This document shows, piece after piece, positions 26,585-34,882 of a DNA stretch of 64,000 nucleotides. Made by a program: the position numbers and the translations under genes. How positions within the stretch are numbered: position 1 is the stretch's first letter; each line of letters starts with the position of its first letter. The stretch is from Halobellus captivus (GTDB lineage Archaea; Halobacteriota; Halobacteria; Halobacteriales; Haloferacaceae), in NCBI RefSeq assembly GCF_007655485.1, contig NZ_VJXQ01000002.1:369183-433182 (forward strand). Reading direction: 5' to 3'. The notes under the pieces are model-generated. The model did no database searches, was not told the DNA's origin, and saw only the letters and a list, made by a program, of their open reading frames with translations.

Positions 26585-27406
26585 TCAGGCGGGCGCGCTG
26601 ATCGTGAATAAGAGCACGTTGTGCGTCGCCGGACCGAGTCCGACGGCCGCGACGAAGCCGAGCAGCAACCGCGACTCCGTCGGATCCGTCTCGATGAGGT
26701 CGGCGAAGAGCCAGACCACGAGCGCGGCGACCGCGATCTTGACGAGCACGAACAGCCATCCGGCTCCGAGCGCCGCCTCGGTCGGCAGTCCGGCCGCGAA
26801 TTCGATAATGAGACGCGACAGCGGCGTGCGCTCGCCGAATCCCAGCAGATCGATCCCGACCGCGGTCGTGACGCCGTCGAGGACGTGCGCGAAGACCGCG
26901 AACACGCCGAGTGCGCCGGTCGAGCGGACGTCCGGAACGATCCGGACGAGCAGAAACCAGACCACCCCCGTGACGACGGCGGCGGCGACGACGCCCGCGA
27001 CGGGAAGCGTCGGTCCCAGCGTTCCCGACGCCGCGCCGACCGCGAGGACGCTCGCGACGGCCGCGACGGCGAGTATCCCGCCGATGAGCGCGAGCGCGCG
27101 AGCGACGCGGCCCGCCGTGAGGAGCGCGTCGGCCGCCGTCCACGTCGCCACGGCGAGGATCGCGACGGAGACGTACACCGCCGGAGTGCCCGCGAGCGGT
27201 CGAACGAACGGGGGGAGCGCGTCGACGATGTAGAGGACGTGCAGCGCCGATCCGAGCACCATCCACGGCGCGAACGCGAGTACTCGGGCGGTCGTGACCG
27301 CGGGCGACCGCCGATACGTCTCGCGGGCGACGAGGGCCGCCACCGCGAGCAGCACCGCAAGGTAGGGTAGTGGGGGGAGCGCGAATCCCTCGGGAAGAAT
27401 CGCCAT
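26585..27406 (-). CDS. DUF63 family membrane protein
   Basis: This 273-residue protein is almost entirely hydrophobic, with seven to eight membrane segments. The motif VFAHVLDGVTTAVGIDLLGF (about residues 170-189) and the GLGPATHN near the C-terminus are features I associate with the archaeal DUF63 family. Function is unknown. It lies 89 bases upstream of the PfkB kinase on the same strand. Confidence 0.75.
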   Translation of the reverse strand: MAILPEGFALPPLPYLAVLLAVAALVARETYRRSPAVTTARVLAFAPWMVLGSALHVLYIVDALPPFVRPLAGTPAVYVSVAILAVATWTAADALLTAGRVARALALIGGILAVAAVASVLAVGAASGTLGPTLPVAGVVAAAVVTGVVWFLLVRIVPDVRSTGALGVFAVFAHVLDGVTTAVGIDLLGFGERTPLSRLIIEFAAGLPTEAALGAGWLFVLVKIAVAALVVWLFADLIETDPTESRLLLGFVAAVGLGPATHNVLLFTISAPA

Positions 27407-27470
27407 ACTCGCGCATCCGGAGCCGCGGGCAAAACGCTACCGAACCGCCATTCCACCTTTTTCCGCCTCG

Positions 27471-27487
27471 GGTTCGCTACGCGAACC
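27471..27487. repeat. Perfect hairpin GGTTCGC-TAC-GCGAACC
   Basis: Seven-base arms lie at 27471-27477 and 27481-27487 with a three-base loop. It is in the 298-base spacer between the divergent DUF63 and deoC genes, about 220 bases before deoC. No gene is seen in this spacer. Confidence 0.45.
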
Positions 27488-27704
27488 ACTCGGCGCAAAA
27501 ACCCGGAGGGAAAAATGCCGCGAGCGATGCCGGAGGCCGAGCTCGCGGATCGATACCCTCGAAAGCCGCCTCCGCCCCGTGTGCCCGCAACACCCACCCC
27601 CATCGAATTCGATGCCTTCGGAAAGACTCACCAGCTCCTTCTGCTCGTGACCGGGTCTCGTCAGATCCCGTCGCTTTTTCTCAGTCGCCCCCGAGAGCAC
27701 GCGT

Positions 27705-28346
27705 ATGGACAGATCAGCGTTCGCCGCGCGCATCGATCACACGGTGCTGGGACCGACGACGACACCCGAGGCGGTCGAGACCGTCCTCGACGAGGCCGAG
27801 ACACACGGAATGAACGCGTGCATCCCGCCGTGCTACGTCGCCGAGGCCGCGGCGTACGCGCCCGACGTCACGATCGCGACCGTCGTCGGATTCCCCCACG
27901 GACAGCACTCGACCGCCGCGAAGCACGGCGAGGCGGTCGACGCGTGGCAGCACGGGGCCGACGAACTGGATATGGTGCTCAACGTCGGCCGATTGAAAGC
28001 TGGCGAGGACGAGCGCGTTGAGGCCGACATCGCGGAGGTCGTCGCCGCGGTGCCGATCCCGGTAAAGGTCATCATCGAGACGGCGCTGCTCGATACGGAC
28101 GAGAAACACCGCGCCTGCGGGGCGGCCGCCGACGCCGGGGCCGACTTCGTGAAGACGTCGACCGGGTTCGCCGACGGCGGCGCGACCGTCGAAGACGTCG
28201 AACTGATGGCCGAGTACCTCCCCGTGAAAGCCAGCGGCGGCATCGGCTCCTACGAGGAGGCGACGGCGATGATGGATGCCGGTGCCGAACGGATCGGCGC
28301 GTCTTCGGGCGTCGCTATCGTCGAGGGATTCCCCGCGGACGAGTGA
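27705..28346 (+). CDS. deoC: Deoxyribose-phosphate aldolase (DeoC family)
   Basis: This 213-residue TIM-barrel aldolase carries the expected motifs: [10 protein letters not shown] near the start, [15 protein letters not shown], the Schiff-base region [10 protein letters not shown] and the catalytic lysine in [15 protein letters not shown], then VKASGGI. The classic reaction splits 2-deoxyribose-5-phosphate to glyceraldehyde-3-phosphate and acetaldehyde. With the nearby phosphorylase and PfkB kinase it completes a nucleoside-sugar breakdown set. I recall that some haloarchaeal DeoC-like aldolases act on other pentose phosphates, so the substrate is not fixed. The stop codon lies inside a short tandem repeat. 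Confidence 0.92.
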   Translation: MDRSAFAARIDHTVLGPTTTPEAVETVLDEAETHGMNACIPPCYVAEAAAYAPDVTIATVVGFPHGQHSTAAKHGEAVDAWQHGADELDMVLNVGRLKAGEDERVEADIAEVVAAVPIPVKVIIETALLDTDEKHRACGAAADAGADFVKTSTGFADGGATVEDVELMAEYLPVKASGGIGSYEEATAMMDAGAERIGASSGVAIVEGFPADE

Positions 28347-28398
28347 GGGCTCTCGTCGCGGGAGTGAGCGTCGTCATCGCGGGAGTGAGGGTACTCAC
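28334..28398. repeat. Tandem repeat spanning the deoC stop codon
   Basis: Units at 28334-28356, 28357-28377 and 28378-28398 share CGCGG...GAGTGAG. The deoC TGA lies in the first, more degenerate unit, and two near-identical 21-bp units follow. Confidence 0.65.
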
Positions 28399-28439
28399 CG
28401 CGAACCTTTCGCTCGCGAGTCGCCGCCGCAGAGCGGGTG

Positions 28440-28613
28440 TTATTCCTCTTCGCGCATCTCGCCGAGCCGATCGACGAGCGAGTCAGTGTCGACGTCGGAC
28501 TGGACGCTGACGTCGCCGTCGTGATCGTGTTCGTGGACGTTGACCGTTTCCCCGTCGTCCTCGTCGGTCGTCTGTTCTTGCTGCTCGGATTCGTCGTAAC
28601 TACCGAAGCCCAT
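28440..28613 (-). CDS. Small acidic protein, DUF5786-like (57 aa)
   Basis: The ATG at 28613 starts MGFGSYDESEQQEQTTDEDD, typical of a small haloarchaeal family I recall as DUF5786. It has a His/Asp segment HEHDHDGDVSV and an acidic end LVDRLGEMREEE. No function is known. It converges with deoC. The open frame upstream of this ATG is Arg-rich and is not used. Confidence 0.65.
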   Translation of the reverse strand: MGFGSYDESEQQEQTTDEDDGETVNVHEHDHDGDVSVQSDVDTDSLVDRLGEMREEE

Positions 28614-28752
28614 AGTGGGAGGTTCACTCCGCCACGGAAGAATCACACGAACCGATTTACGAGAGACAGGTGCTCTCACACGGCACTGCGTACCGTTCAT
28701 TCCGTCGACGCCAGTAGCCTTTTGACACGATAGTGAGAACGGTGAATTCGTG

Positions 28753-29913
28753 ATGACTGTGAAGGAGGGGGTTAGTCTGGAGCATCTCCATATCGCCGAC
28801 CACGGCGACGAGATTACGGTCCTTCACGTCGACGACGACCCGGATTTCGCCGAACTCGCCGCTACGTTTCTACAACGCGAATCCAGTTCGTTTCGGGTGC
28901 TCACCGCGACGGCCGTCGAAGGCGGATGGAGCGTCCTCCGAGACCGCGAGGTCGACTGCGTCGTGAGCGATTACGATATGCCGGGGAAAAACGGCCTGGA
29001 CTTCCTCGCGACCGTCCGCGAAGAGTATCCCGAACTGCCGTTCGTCCTCTTCACCGGGAAGGGGTCCGAGGAGATCGCGAGCGAGGCGATCTCGGCGGGC
29101 GTGACGGAGTACCTTCAGAAGGAGACCGGGACCGACCAGTACACCGTGCTCGCGAATCGGATCGAGCAGGCGGTGAAACGGCGACGCGCCGAGCGGGAGG
29201 TGTACCGTGGGTTTCAGGCGATGGAATCGGCCCAAGAGGGGATCGGGATCATCGACGAAGAGGGGCTCTACCAGTACGTGAACCGATCGTACGCGGGTAT
29301 CTACGACAGTGAACCGCTGGAACTCATCGGGGAACACTGGGAGACGCTCTACTCCGAAGCGGAGGTTGAGCGGTTCTACGACGAAATCCTTCCGGAACTA
29401 CAGCAACAGGGCTCTTGGCGGGGTGAGTCGGTCGGGATCACGAAGCACGGCGAAGAAGTTCCCGAGTCGCTCGCGCTCACGCATATGGACGGCGGCGGTC
29501 ACGTCTGTGTCGTCCGTGATATCTCCGATCGGAAGGCCCGAAACAGAGACCTGCGTCGCGAGCAACAGTTCCTGCACACGGCCCTCGACGCGCTCAGGAA
29601 CGTGTTTTACGTCTTCGATACCGATCTGCGCTTCCTCCGGTGGAACGATCGGGTCGAAACGGTGACAGGATATACGCACGAAGAGCTGGAGTCGATGTCC
29701 CCGTTGGACCTGGTCCAGGACGATAGCGAGCGCGTCGAAGCGGCCATCGCGGATGCCATCTCGGGGAGCTCACAAGTGACGGTCGAAGCCGGTCTCCACT
29801 GTAAGGACGGCGAAGTCATTCCGTACGAGTTCACCGGCTCACCGGTCGAGGAGGACGGCGACGTGCTCGGGATCTGTGGCGTCGGACGCGAGATCCAGCG
29901 AGTGAACGAGTGA
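28753..29913 (+). CDS. Response regulator receiver protein with two PAS domains
   Basis: I prefer the ATG at 28753 to the GTG one codon earlier (386 residues). The receiver domain (about 20-145) has the acidic pocket VDDDP and the phospho-acceptor Asp in CVVSDYDMPG (about residue 73), and ends with the haloarchaeal motif EYLQKETGTDQY. Two PAS domains follow (about 150-265 and 275-385; the second contains WNDRVETVTGYT). No kinase domain is present. It overlaps the next gene, a histidine kinase without a receiver, by four bases. Together they carry the same module types as the single protein at 59980. Confidence 0.88.
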   Translation: MTVKEGVSLEHLHIADHGDEITVLHVDDDPDFAELAATFLQRESSSFRVLTATAVEGGWSVLRDREVDCVVSDYDMPGKNGLDFLATVREEYPELPFVLFTGKGSEEIASEAISAGVTEYLQKETGTDQYTVLANRIEQAVKRRRAEREVYRGFQAMESAQEGIGIIDEEGLYQYVNRSYAGIYDSEPLELIGEHWETLYSEAEVERFYDEILPELQQQGSWRGESVGITKHGEEVPESLALTHMDGGGHVCVVRDISDRKARNRDLRREQQFLHTALDALRNVFYVFDTDLRFLRWNDRVETVTGYTHEELESMSPLDLVQDDSERVEAAIADAISGSSQVTVEAGLHCKDGEVIPYEFTGSPVEEDGDVLGICGVGREIQRVNE

Positions 29914-31817
29914 AACCACAGTTGTCGACTGGTATGGACAGTGACTCGATGAAGCGAATTCTCGGCGGTGGCGGGATCTCCGTTCTTGGTACGTTAGCCA
30001 CGGTGCTCACGTTGTACGACGTGTATCAGGACTTCGTGTTACAAGGTTCCCCGCTGTTGCTCACGGTGCTAGAGAGCGCGCTGCCGCTGCTGCTCAACCT
30101 CGCACTCATCGCCGCGGGACTCGTCATCGTCACAGACGAGTCGCTACGGGTGGGGTTCATCACTCATACGACGAAATGGACGCTTCTGGGGGCGTTGTCG
30201 TTGCTCACTATCGTCGGCTGGGTGTACTACTTCCAGGTCATTCAAGACGATATCGAGCCCCTCGTCCTGTTCACTCACGTCGTCTCGATGGGAGCGGTCG
30301 CCGGATTCGCCGTCGGGGTCTACGACGGACAGCGGCGCGAACGCGCCGAACAGCTGACGGCCGAGCACGACAAGATCCTCGCGTTGTTCGAGAACAGTAC
30401 CGACTGCATCGCGGAGGTGGGGTTCGTCGAGGGGCGGCCGATCGTCCGCGAGGTCAATCCGTCGTTCGTCGACGTGTTCGGGTTTGACCGAAGCGAGATC
30501 ATCGACCGATCGCTGGACGAGACGATCATCCCCGAACCGGAAACAGAGCGGGCCGCCGCGCTCACCGAGCGCGCTGGCCGGAGCGAGCAGTTCGAGGTCC
30601 AGGACGTCGTTCGGCAGACGGCCGACGGCGAGTATCGCGTCGTTCGACTGCAGGTCGTCCCGCTTTCGTCGATGTCGTCGAACGCGGACGCCTACGCGGT
30701 CTACACCGACGTCACCAGCGAGCACAGATACGAGCAGCGGATCACCGCGCTGCACGAATCGACTCGCGAGTTGGTGACGATCGGATCGATCGAAGGGGTC
30801 GCCTCGGCGACGGTCGCGGCCGTCGAAGAGATTCTCGACCTCAGCTTCATCAGCGTCCACCTCTACGACGACGACGCCGGGAAACTGCGTCCGGCGGCGT
30901 ACTCCTCGGACATTGCGGGACTCATCGGAGAACCGCCGTCGTTCGCGCCGGGCGAGGCGATAGCGTGGGACGTCTTCGAGACCGGAACGGCGCGCTACGT
31001 CGAAGACGTGCACGCTGATCCGGAAGCGTATAACGGCAGTTCACCGGTGCGTAGCGAACTCATTCTTCCGCTACAGGGATATGGCGTACTGCTGATCGGA
31101 GCTCAGACGCCGTCCGCGTTCGACGAGACCGATTTCTCCCTGGCGAAGATTCTCGCGGCGAACGTCGAAACCGCGATGGAGAGAGCCGAACGCGAGGCGC
31201 GGCTCGAACAGCAGAACGACCAGTTAGAAACGTTCACGAGCGTCGTCTCACACGACCTCAAGAATCCGCTCGGCGTCGCCACGGGCTATCTCGGACTCGC
31301 CCGCGAGGGGGACGAAGAGGCGTTCGATCGGGTCGAAAACGCCCTCGAACGGATGGACGGGTTGATCGAGAACCTCCTGACGCTCGCTCGGCAGGGGGAA
31401 TCGATCGACGAGGTTCGACCGGTGGCCCTCAGAACGGTCGCCGAACGCGCGTGGAACAACACGACGACGGCGAACGCGACGCTTCAGATCCAGACCGATG
31501 CGGTGCTGGAAGCCGACGCCGATCGGCTCCAACAGCTGTTCGAGAACCTCTTTACGAACGCCGTCGAACACGGCGGCGACGACGTCACCGTCCGCGTTTC
31601 GTCGACGGATTCGGGATTCGTCGTCGAGGACGACGGACCGGGGATTCCCGAATCGGAACGCGAAGCCGTGCTCGCACACGGATACACGACGCACCAGGAC
31701 GGGACCGGGTTCGGTCTGGCCATCGTCAACGAGGTGGCGAACGGACACGGCTGGTCGGTGCGCGTCGACGCGAGCGAGTCCGGGGGGGCGGGGTTCGTCT
31801 TCGAGACGTCAACGTGA
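29910..31817 (+). CDS. Membrane histidine kinase with PAS and GAF domains
   Basis: A GTG at 29910 overlaps the previous stop as GTGA; an ATG at 29934 is the alternative. The protein of up to 635 residues has about four N-terminal membrane segments (residues 20-140), a PAS domain (about 155-275), a GAF domain (about 290-430), HisKA with the phospho-acceptor His 448 in VVSHDLKNP, and a HATPase_c domain with DDGPGIP and GTGFGLAIV. It is likely to phosphorylate the receiver of the overlapping upstream gene. The stimulus is unknown. Confidence 0.9.
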   Translation: MKPQLSTGMDSDSMKRILGGGGISVLGTLATVLTLYDVYQDFVLQGSPLLLTVLESALPLLLNLALIAAGLVIVTDESLRVGFITHTTKWTLLGALSLLTIVGWVYYFQVIQDDIEPLVLFTHVVSMGAVAGFAVGVYDGQRRERAEQLTAEHDKILALFENSTDCIAEVGFVEGRPIVREVNPSFVDVFGFDRSEIIDRSLDETIIPEPETERAAALTERAGRSEQFEVQDVVRQTADGEYRVVRLQVVPLSSMSSNADAYAVYTDVTSEHRYEQRITALHESTRELVTIGSIEGVASATVAAVEEILDLSFISVHLYDDDAGKLRPAAYSSDIAGLIGEPPSFAPGEAIAWDVFETGTARYVEDVHADPEAYNGSSPVRSELILPLQGYGVLLIGAQTPSAFDETDFSLAKILAANVETAMERAEREARLEQQNDQLETFTSVVSHDLKNPLGVATGYLGLAREGDEEAFDRVENALERMDGLIENLLTLARQGESIDEVRPVALRTVAERAWNNTTTANATLQIQTDAVLEADADRLQQLFENLFTNAVEHGGDDVTVRVSSTDSGFVVEDDGPGIPESEREAVLAHGYTTHQDGTGFGLAIVNEVANGHGWSVRVDASESGGAGFVFETST

Positions 31818-31860
31818 CGCGAGAGATGCGCCGCAGTCGGTACACACCGACAAGTCGTTT

Positions 31861-31950
31861 CAGTCCTCAATCCGAGTTGTATCAGTCGTTTGACTCAAGT
31901 TGTGTCAGTCGTTTTGATCCGAGTTGTGTCAGTCCTCAATCCGAGTCGAT
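31861..31950. repeat. Four tandem repeats of 21-24 bp
   Basis: Units begin with CAGTC at 31861, 31883, 31906 and 31930 and end near 31950; each contains CGAGTTG or a close variant. They lie between the histidine kinase stop and the FAD oxidoreductase. Confidence 0.75.
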
Positions 31951-32072
31951 CCCGCGGTGAGCCTAGATCCGTCGAAACCGACTTCGTCGATCGTCTAACC
32001 GTCGATCGGAAAAATATGGAGTTATCCCTGTGGAGTGCACTCGGGGAGATAGACACTCCCAAGGAATCGATT

Positions 32073-33413
32073 ATGTCTGGAAAATACGATCTCGTTATCG
32101 TCGGCGGCGGCATCAGCGGTGCATCGCTTCTGTACACGACCGCGAAGTTCACCGACATCGACTCGATCGCGCTGATCGAGAAGGAGTCGGAGATCGCCGC
32201 GATCAACTCTCACCACACGAACAACTCCCAAACGCTTCACTTCGGGGACATCGAGACGAACTACACCTTAGCGAAGGCCGAAGGCGTCAAGACGGGTGCC
32301 GAACTGCTCGCGGGCTATCTGGAGAATCACGACCCCGACCGCGAGATGCACGCAAAGCGGAGCAAGATGGTCCTCGGCGTCGGCGAGGAGGAGGTCGAGA
32401 AACTCGAAAATCGGTACCACGAGGAGGGCTTCGGTGATCTCTTTCCGAAACTCCGCCCGATCGGTCGCGAGGAGATCGCAGAGATCGAACCGAAGGTCGT
32501 CGAAGGCCGCGATCCCGACGTGGATATGCTCGCCCTCCAGACGCCGGACGGGTACGTCGTGGACTACGGCGAGACCGCGAAGTCGATGGTCGATACCGCC
32601 CGCCAGGAGGCAAGTGTCGACGTGTACACCGACACGAAGGTCGAAGACGTCACGGAGAACACCGAGGGATACACGCTCACGATGGGTCGGGGTCCCTTCG
32701 ACTGCGACGTCGCGGTCGTCGCCGCCGGATCCCACAGCCTTCAGATCGCGAAGGAACTCGGATACGGCGAGGATACGGTGCTGCTCCCGGTCGCGGGGAG
32801 CTTCTTCCTCGCGGACGACCTGCTGAACGGGAAGGTGTACACGCTGCAGATGAAGAAGCTGCCGTTCGCGGCGGTCCACGGCGACGCCGACGTCCACGAC
32901 GACAGCATCACCCGCTTCGGCCCGACGGCGAAGCTCGTACCGATGCTGGAGCGCGGCCGGTTCTCGACCGTCGAGGACTTCCTCGACGTCTTCGGACTGA
33001 ACCCTGCGTCGTTCCTCAGCTACGCCAACATCCTGGCCGACCGGATCCTGCTTCCGTACGTCCTCACGAACCTCCTGTACGACGTCCCCGAAGTCGGCCC
33101 GCGGTCGTTCCTCCCGGAGGTGCAAAAGGTCGTCCCGAGCGTCGAACTCGACGACATCGAGCGCGCGAAGGGCTACGGCGGCGTCCGCCCGCAGATCGTC
33201 GATACGAGCCGAAAGTCGCTCGATATGGGCGAGGCGAAGATCGTCGGCGACGACATCATCTTCAACATCACGCCCTCGCCGGGCGCGTCGACGAGCCTGA
33301 AGAACGCGATGCGTGATACGAAGACGATTCTGGAGTTCTTCGAAGACGAGTTCGAGTTCGACGAGGACGCCTTCCGCGCGGATACGATCGACAACTTCCC
33401 CCGCGGCGAGTAG
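32073..33413 (+). CDS. FAD-dependent oxidoreductase, malate:quinone oxidoreductase-like
   Basis: The frame is open upstream, but the ATG at 32073 places MSGKYDLVIVGGGISGASLL, an FAD-binding Rossmann motif, at the very start (446 residues). Residues ESEIAAINSHHTNNSQTLHF resemble the Mqo family, which oxidises malate and passes electrons to membrane quinones. A second FAD contact is VAVVAAGSHSLQIA, and the C-terminus carries ITPSPGASTSLKNA. I see no membrane helix, so it would be peripheral. Another 2-hydroxyacid substrate is possible. It is a single gene with a repeat-rich upstream region. Confidence 0.75.
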   Translation: MSGKYDLVIVGGGISGASLLYTTAKFTDIDSIALIEKESEIAAINSHHTNNSQTLHFGDIETNYTLAKAEGVKTGAELLAGYLENHDPDREMHAKRSKMVLGVGEEEVEKLENRYHEEGFGDLFPKLRPIGREEIAEIEPKVVEGRDPDVDMLALQTPDGYVVDYGETAKSMVDTARQEASVDVYTDTKVEDVTENTEGYTLTMGRGPFDCDVAVVAAGSHSLQIAKELGYGEDTVLLPVAGSFFLADDLLNGKVYTLQMKKLPFAAVHGDADVHDDSITRFGPTAKLVPMLERGRFSTVEDFLDVFGLNPASFLSYANILADRILLPYVLTNLLYDVPEVGPRSFLPEVQKVVPSVELDDIERAKGYGGVRPQIVDTSRKSLDMGEAKIVGDDIIFNITPSPGASTSLKNAMRDTKTILEFFEDEFEFDEDAFRADTIDNFPRGE

Positions 33414-33610
33414 CGACGCAGACATCGTCACCGAAACTGCGTATTCGGTCGAAGTCGAACTACTGATCCGGCCGGGACCGAACTGCTGGTTCGGCCGCGG
33501 TGGCCGCAGAATTCCTCGGGCTGTGTTCGCTGAGTGCGCGGAATCGACTGTTCACTTGGTTACGTTACCTGTTCTGTAGGAATCGGACATTCGTAACTCA
33601 CGTCCGAGGA

Positions 33611-33617
33611 TTTAAAA
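33611..33617 (+). promoter_or_regulatory. TATA box for the cold-shock gene
   Basis: TTTAAAA is centred 51 bases before the ATG at 33665. It predicts a leader of about 25 bases. Confidence 0.5.
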
Positions 33618-33664
33618 ACGAATACCGAAGTCTTATCCGTATCACGGGCATCCGTTTAGCTGCA

Positions 33665-33859
33665 ATGGCAAACGGTACGGTTGATTTCTTCAACGACACG
33701 GGCGGTTACGGTTTCATCGAGACAGAGGACGCAGACGACGACGTGTTCTTCCACATGGAAGACGTCGGCGGCGAGGACCTCACCGAGGGAACGGAGATCG
33801 AATTCGAAATTGAACAGGCCCCCAAGGGCCCCCGCGCGACGAACGTCGTCCGCCTCTAA
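33665..33859 (+). CDS. cspA: Cold-shock domain protein (CspA-like)
   Basis: This 64-residue protein starts MANGTVDFFNDTGGYGFIET and keeps the RNA-binding motifs in altered form: GGYGFIE for RNP1 and DVFFHMEDV for RNP2. It is a single OB-fold cold-shock domain that binds single-stranded RNA or DNA. The frame is open upstream from 33500, but the ATG at 33665 gives the exact family length. It has its own TATA box and no operon partner. Haloarchaea usually carry a few such genes. Confidence 0.93.
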   Translation: MANGTVDFFNDTGGYGFIETEDADDDVFFHMEDVGGEDLTEGTEIEFEIEQAPKGPRATNVVRL

Positions 33860-34088
33860 GCCGGTTCTACCCGTCGTCGCACGCTGCTGACGACGTACAA
33901 CCGCACTTTTCCGACGAATCACACGCGTAGCGGCCGCGACGGACTCACTCGTGAGCGACTGACGAACACTCGAAAGTCGCATCCATCAGGACAGAGCCAC
34001 CGCTGTCGGGACCGATAGCTGGATTCAGCGGAGTCGATGCCATCCGCCGGGCGATTTTGTGACAATCGGTAATCTATTACCGTCCCCG

Positions 34089-34098
34089 GGAGGTGATC
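34089..34098 (+). promoter_or_regulatory. Strong Shine-Dalgarno deciding a GTG start
   Basis: GGAGGTGATC is a ten-base match to the anti-SD end of 16S rRNA and lies five bases before the GTG at 34104. Such perfect sites are uncommon in haloarchaea, where many genes are leaderless. Confidence 0.7.
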
Positions 34099-34103
34099 CT
34101 CGC

Positions 34104-34859
34104 GTGAGCCTCTCTATCACAGCAACGGTTCGAGGGATGGCCGAGCGGGCGAATCCGGCGTTCGGCGCGGGAGTGGTGCTCGTTCCCGTTGGCCTGTTCG
34201 TCGCCGCAGTCCTGTTCGGCACGGTCCAGCAACTGACGTACGTCCACGTGATGGCGGGCGTCCTCTGGACCGGCATCGACCTGTTTATGGCGTTGGTTCT
34301 GGGGCCCGTTCTCGGCGGCCTCGACGTCGAGGAGCGCGCGTCGGTCTTCCAACGATTCACGCCGAAAATGACGTTTCTGATGCCGACCCTCGCGTTTACT
34401 ACAATCTTCGCCGGGATGGTGCTCGCCGGACGGATGGGCCTGCTCCCCGGCCTCGCGGCGTGGGGTGGCCTGTTCACGGTCGTCGCGATGGGTCCGGCGC
34501 TCCTCGCGGTGGGCTACCAGTTCGACTCCTTCACCGACTGGCGGTGGCTCGCGCTGTTCGCCCTCATCGTGGGCGGCGGGGCCGCCTCGCTCCTCGCGAA
34601 CCTCGGCACCTTCGCGCTGCCCGGCGGGGCGATCCTCCTCGCGCTCGCCATCGTCAGCGTCCTCACGATCATCGGGTTCGGGGTGTTGCTTCCGGGAGAG
34701 GCGCGAATGTATCTGGAGATGACCTCGGAGAATCCCGACACCGAACTCATCGGCGCAATCGGGATGCGCAACGCGAAACTGAGCGGCGTCGAAGGCGTCT
34801 TACAACTCAGCATCGTCGCGGTGATGGTGTACATCCGGTGGGGCGGCTTCGGGTTCTGA
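34104..34859 (+). CDS. Integral membrane protein, CopD/DUF2269-like
   Basis: The GTG at 34104 is chosen because a perfect SD site precedes it; a GTG at 34059 would add 15 residues. The 251-residue protein has six to seven membrane segments. The segment YVHVMAGVLWTGIDLFMALV, with a His and Trp, resembles a DUF2269/CopD-type membrane protein. There is no clear metal-binding set beyond that histidine. It converges with the spermidine-synthase-like gene. Function is unknown. Confidence 0.7.
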   Translation: MSLSITATVRGMAERANPAFGAGVVLVPVGLFVAAVLFGTVQQLTYVHVMAGVLWTGIDLFMALVLGPVLGGLDVEERASVFQRFTPKMTFLMPTLAFTTIFAGMVLAGRMGLLPGLAAWGGLFTVVAMGPALLAVGYQFDSFTDWRWLALFALIVGGGAASLLANLGTFALPGGAILLALAIVSVLTIIGFGVLLPGEARMYLEMTSENPDTELIGAIGMRNAKLSGVEGVLQLSIVAVMVYIRWGGFGF

Positions 34860-34882
34860 GACGCGTTCTGGAACGAGTCTGA

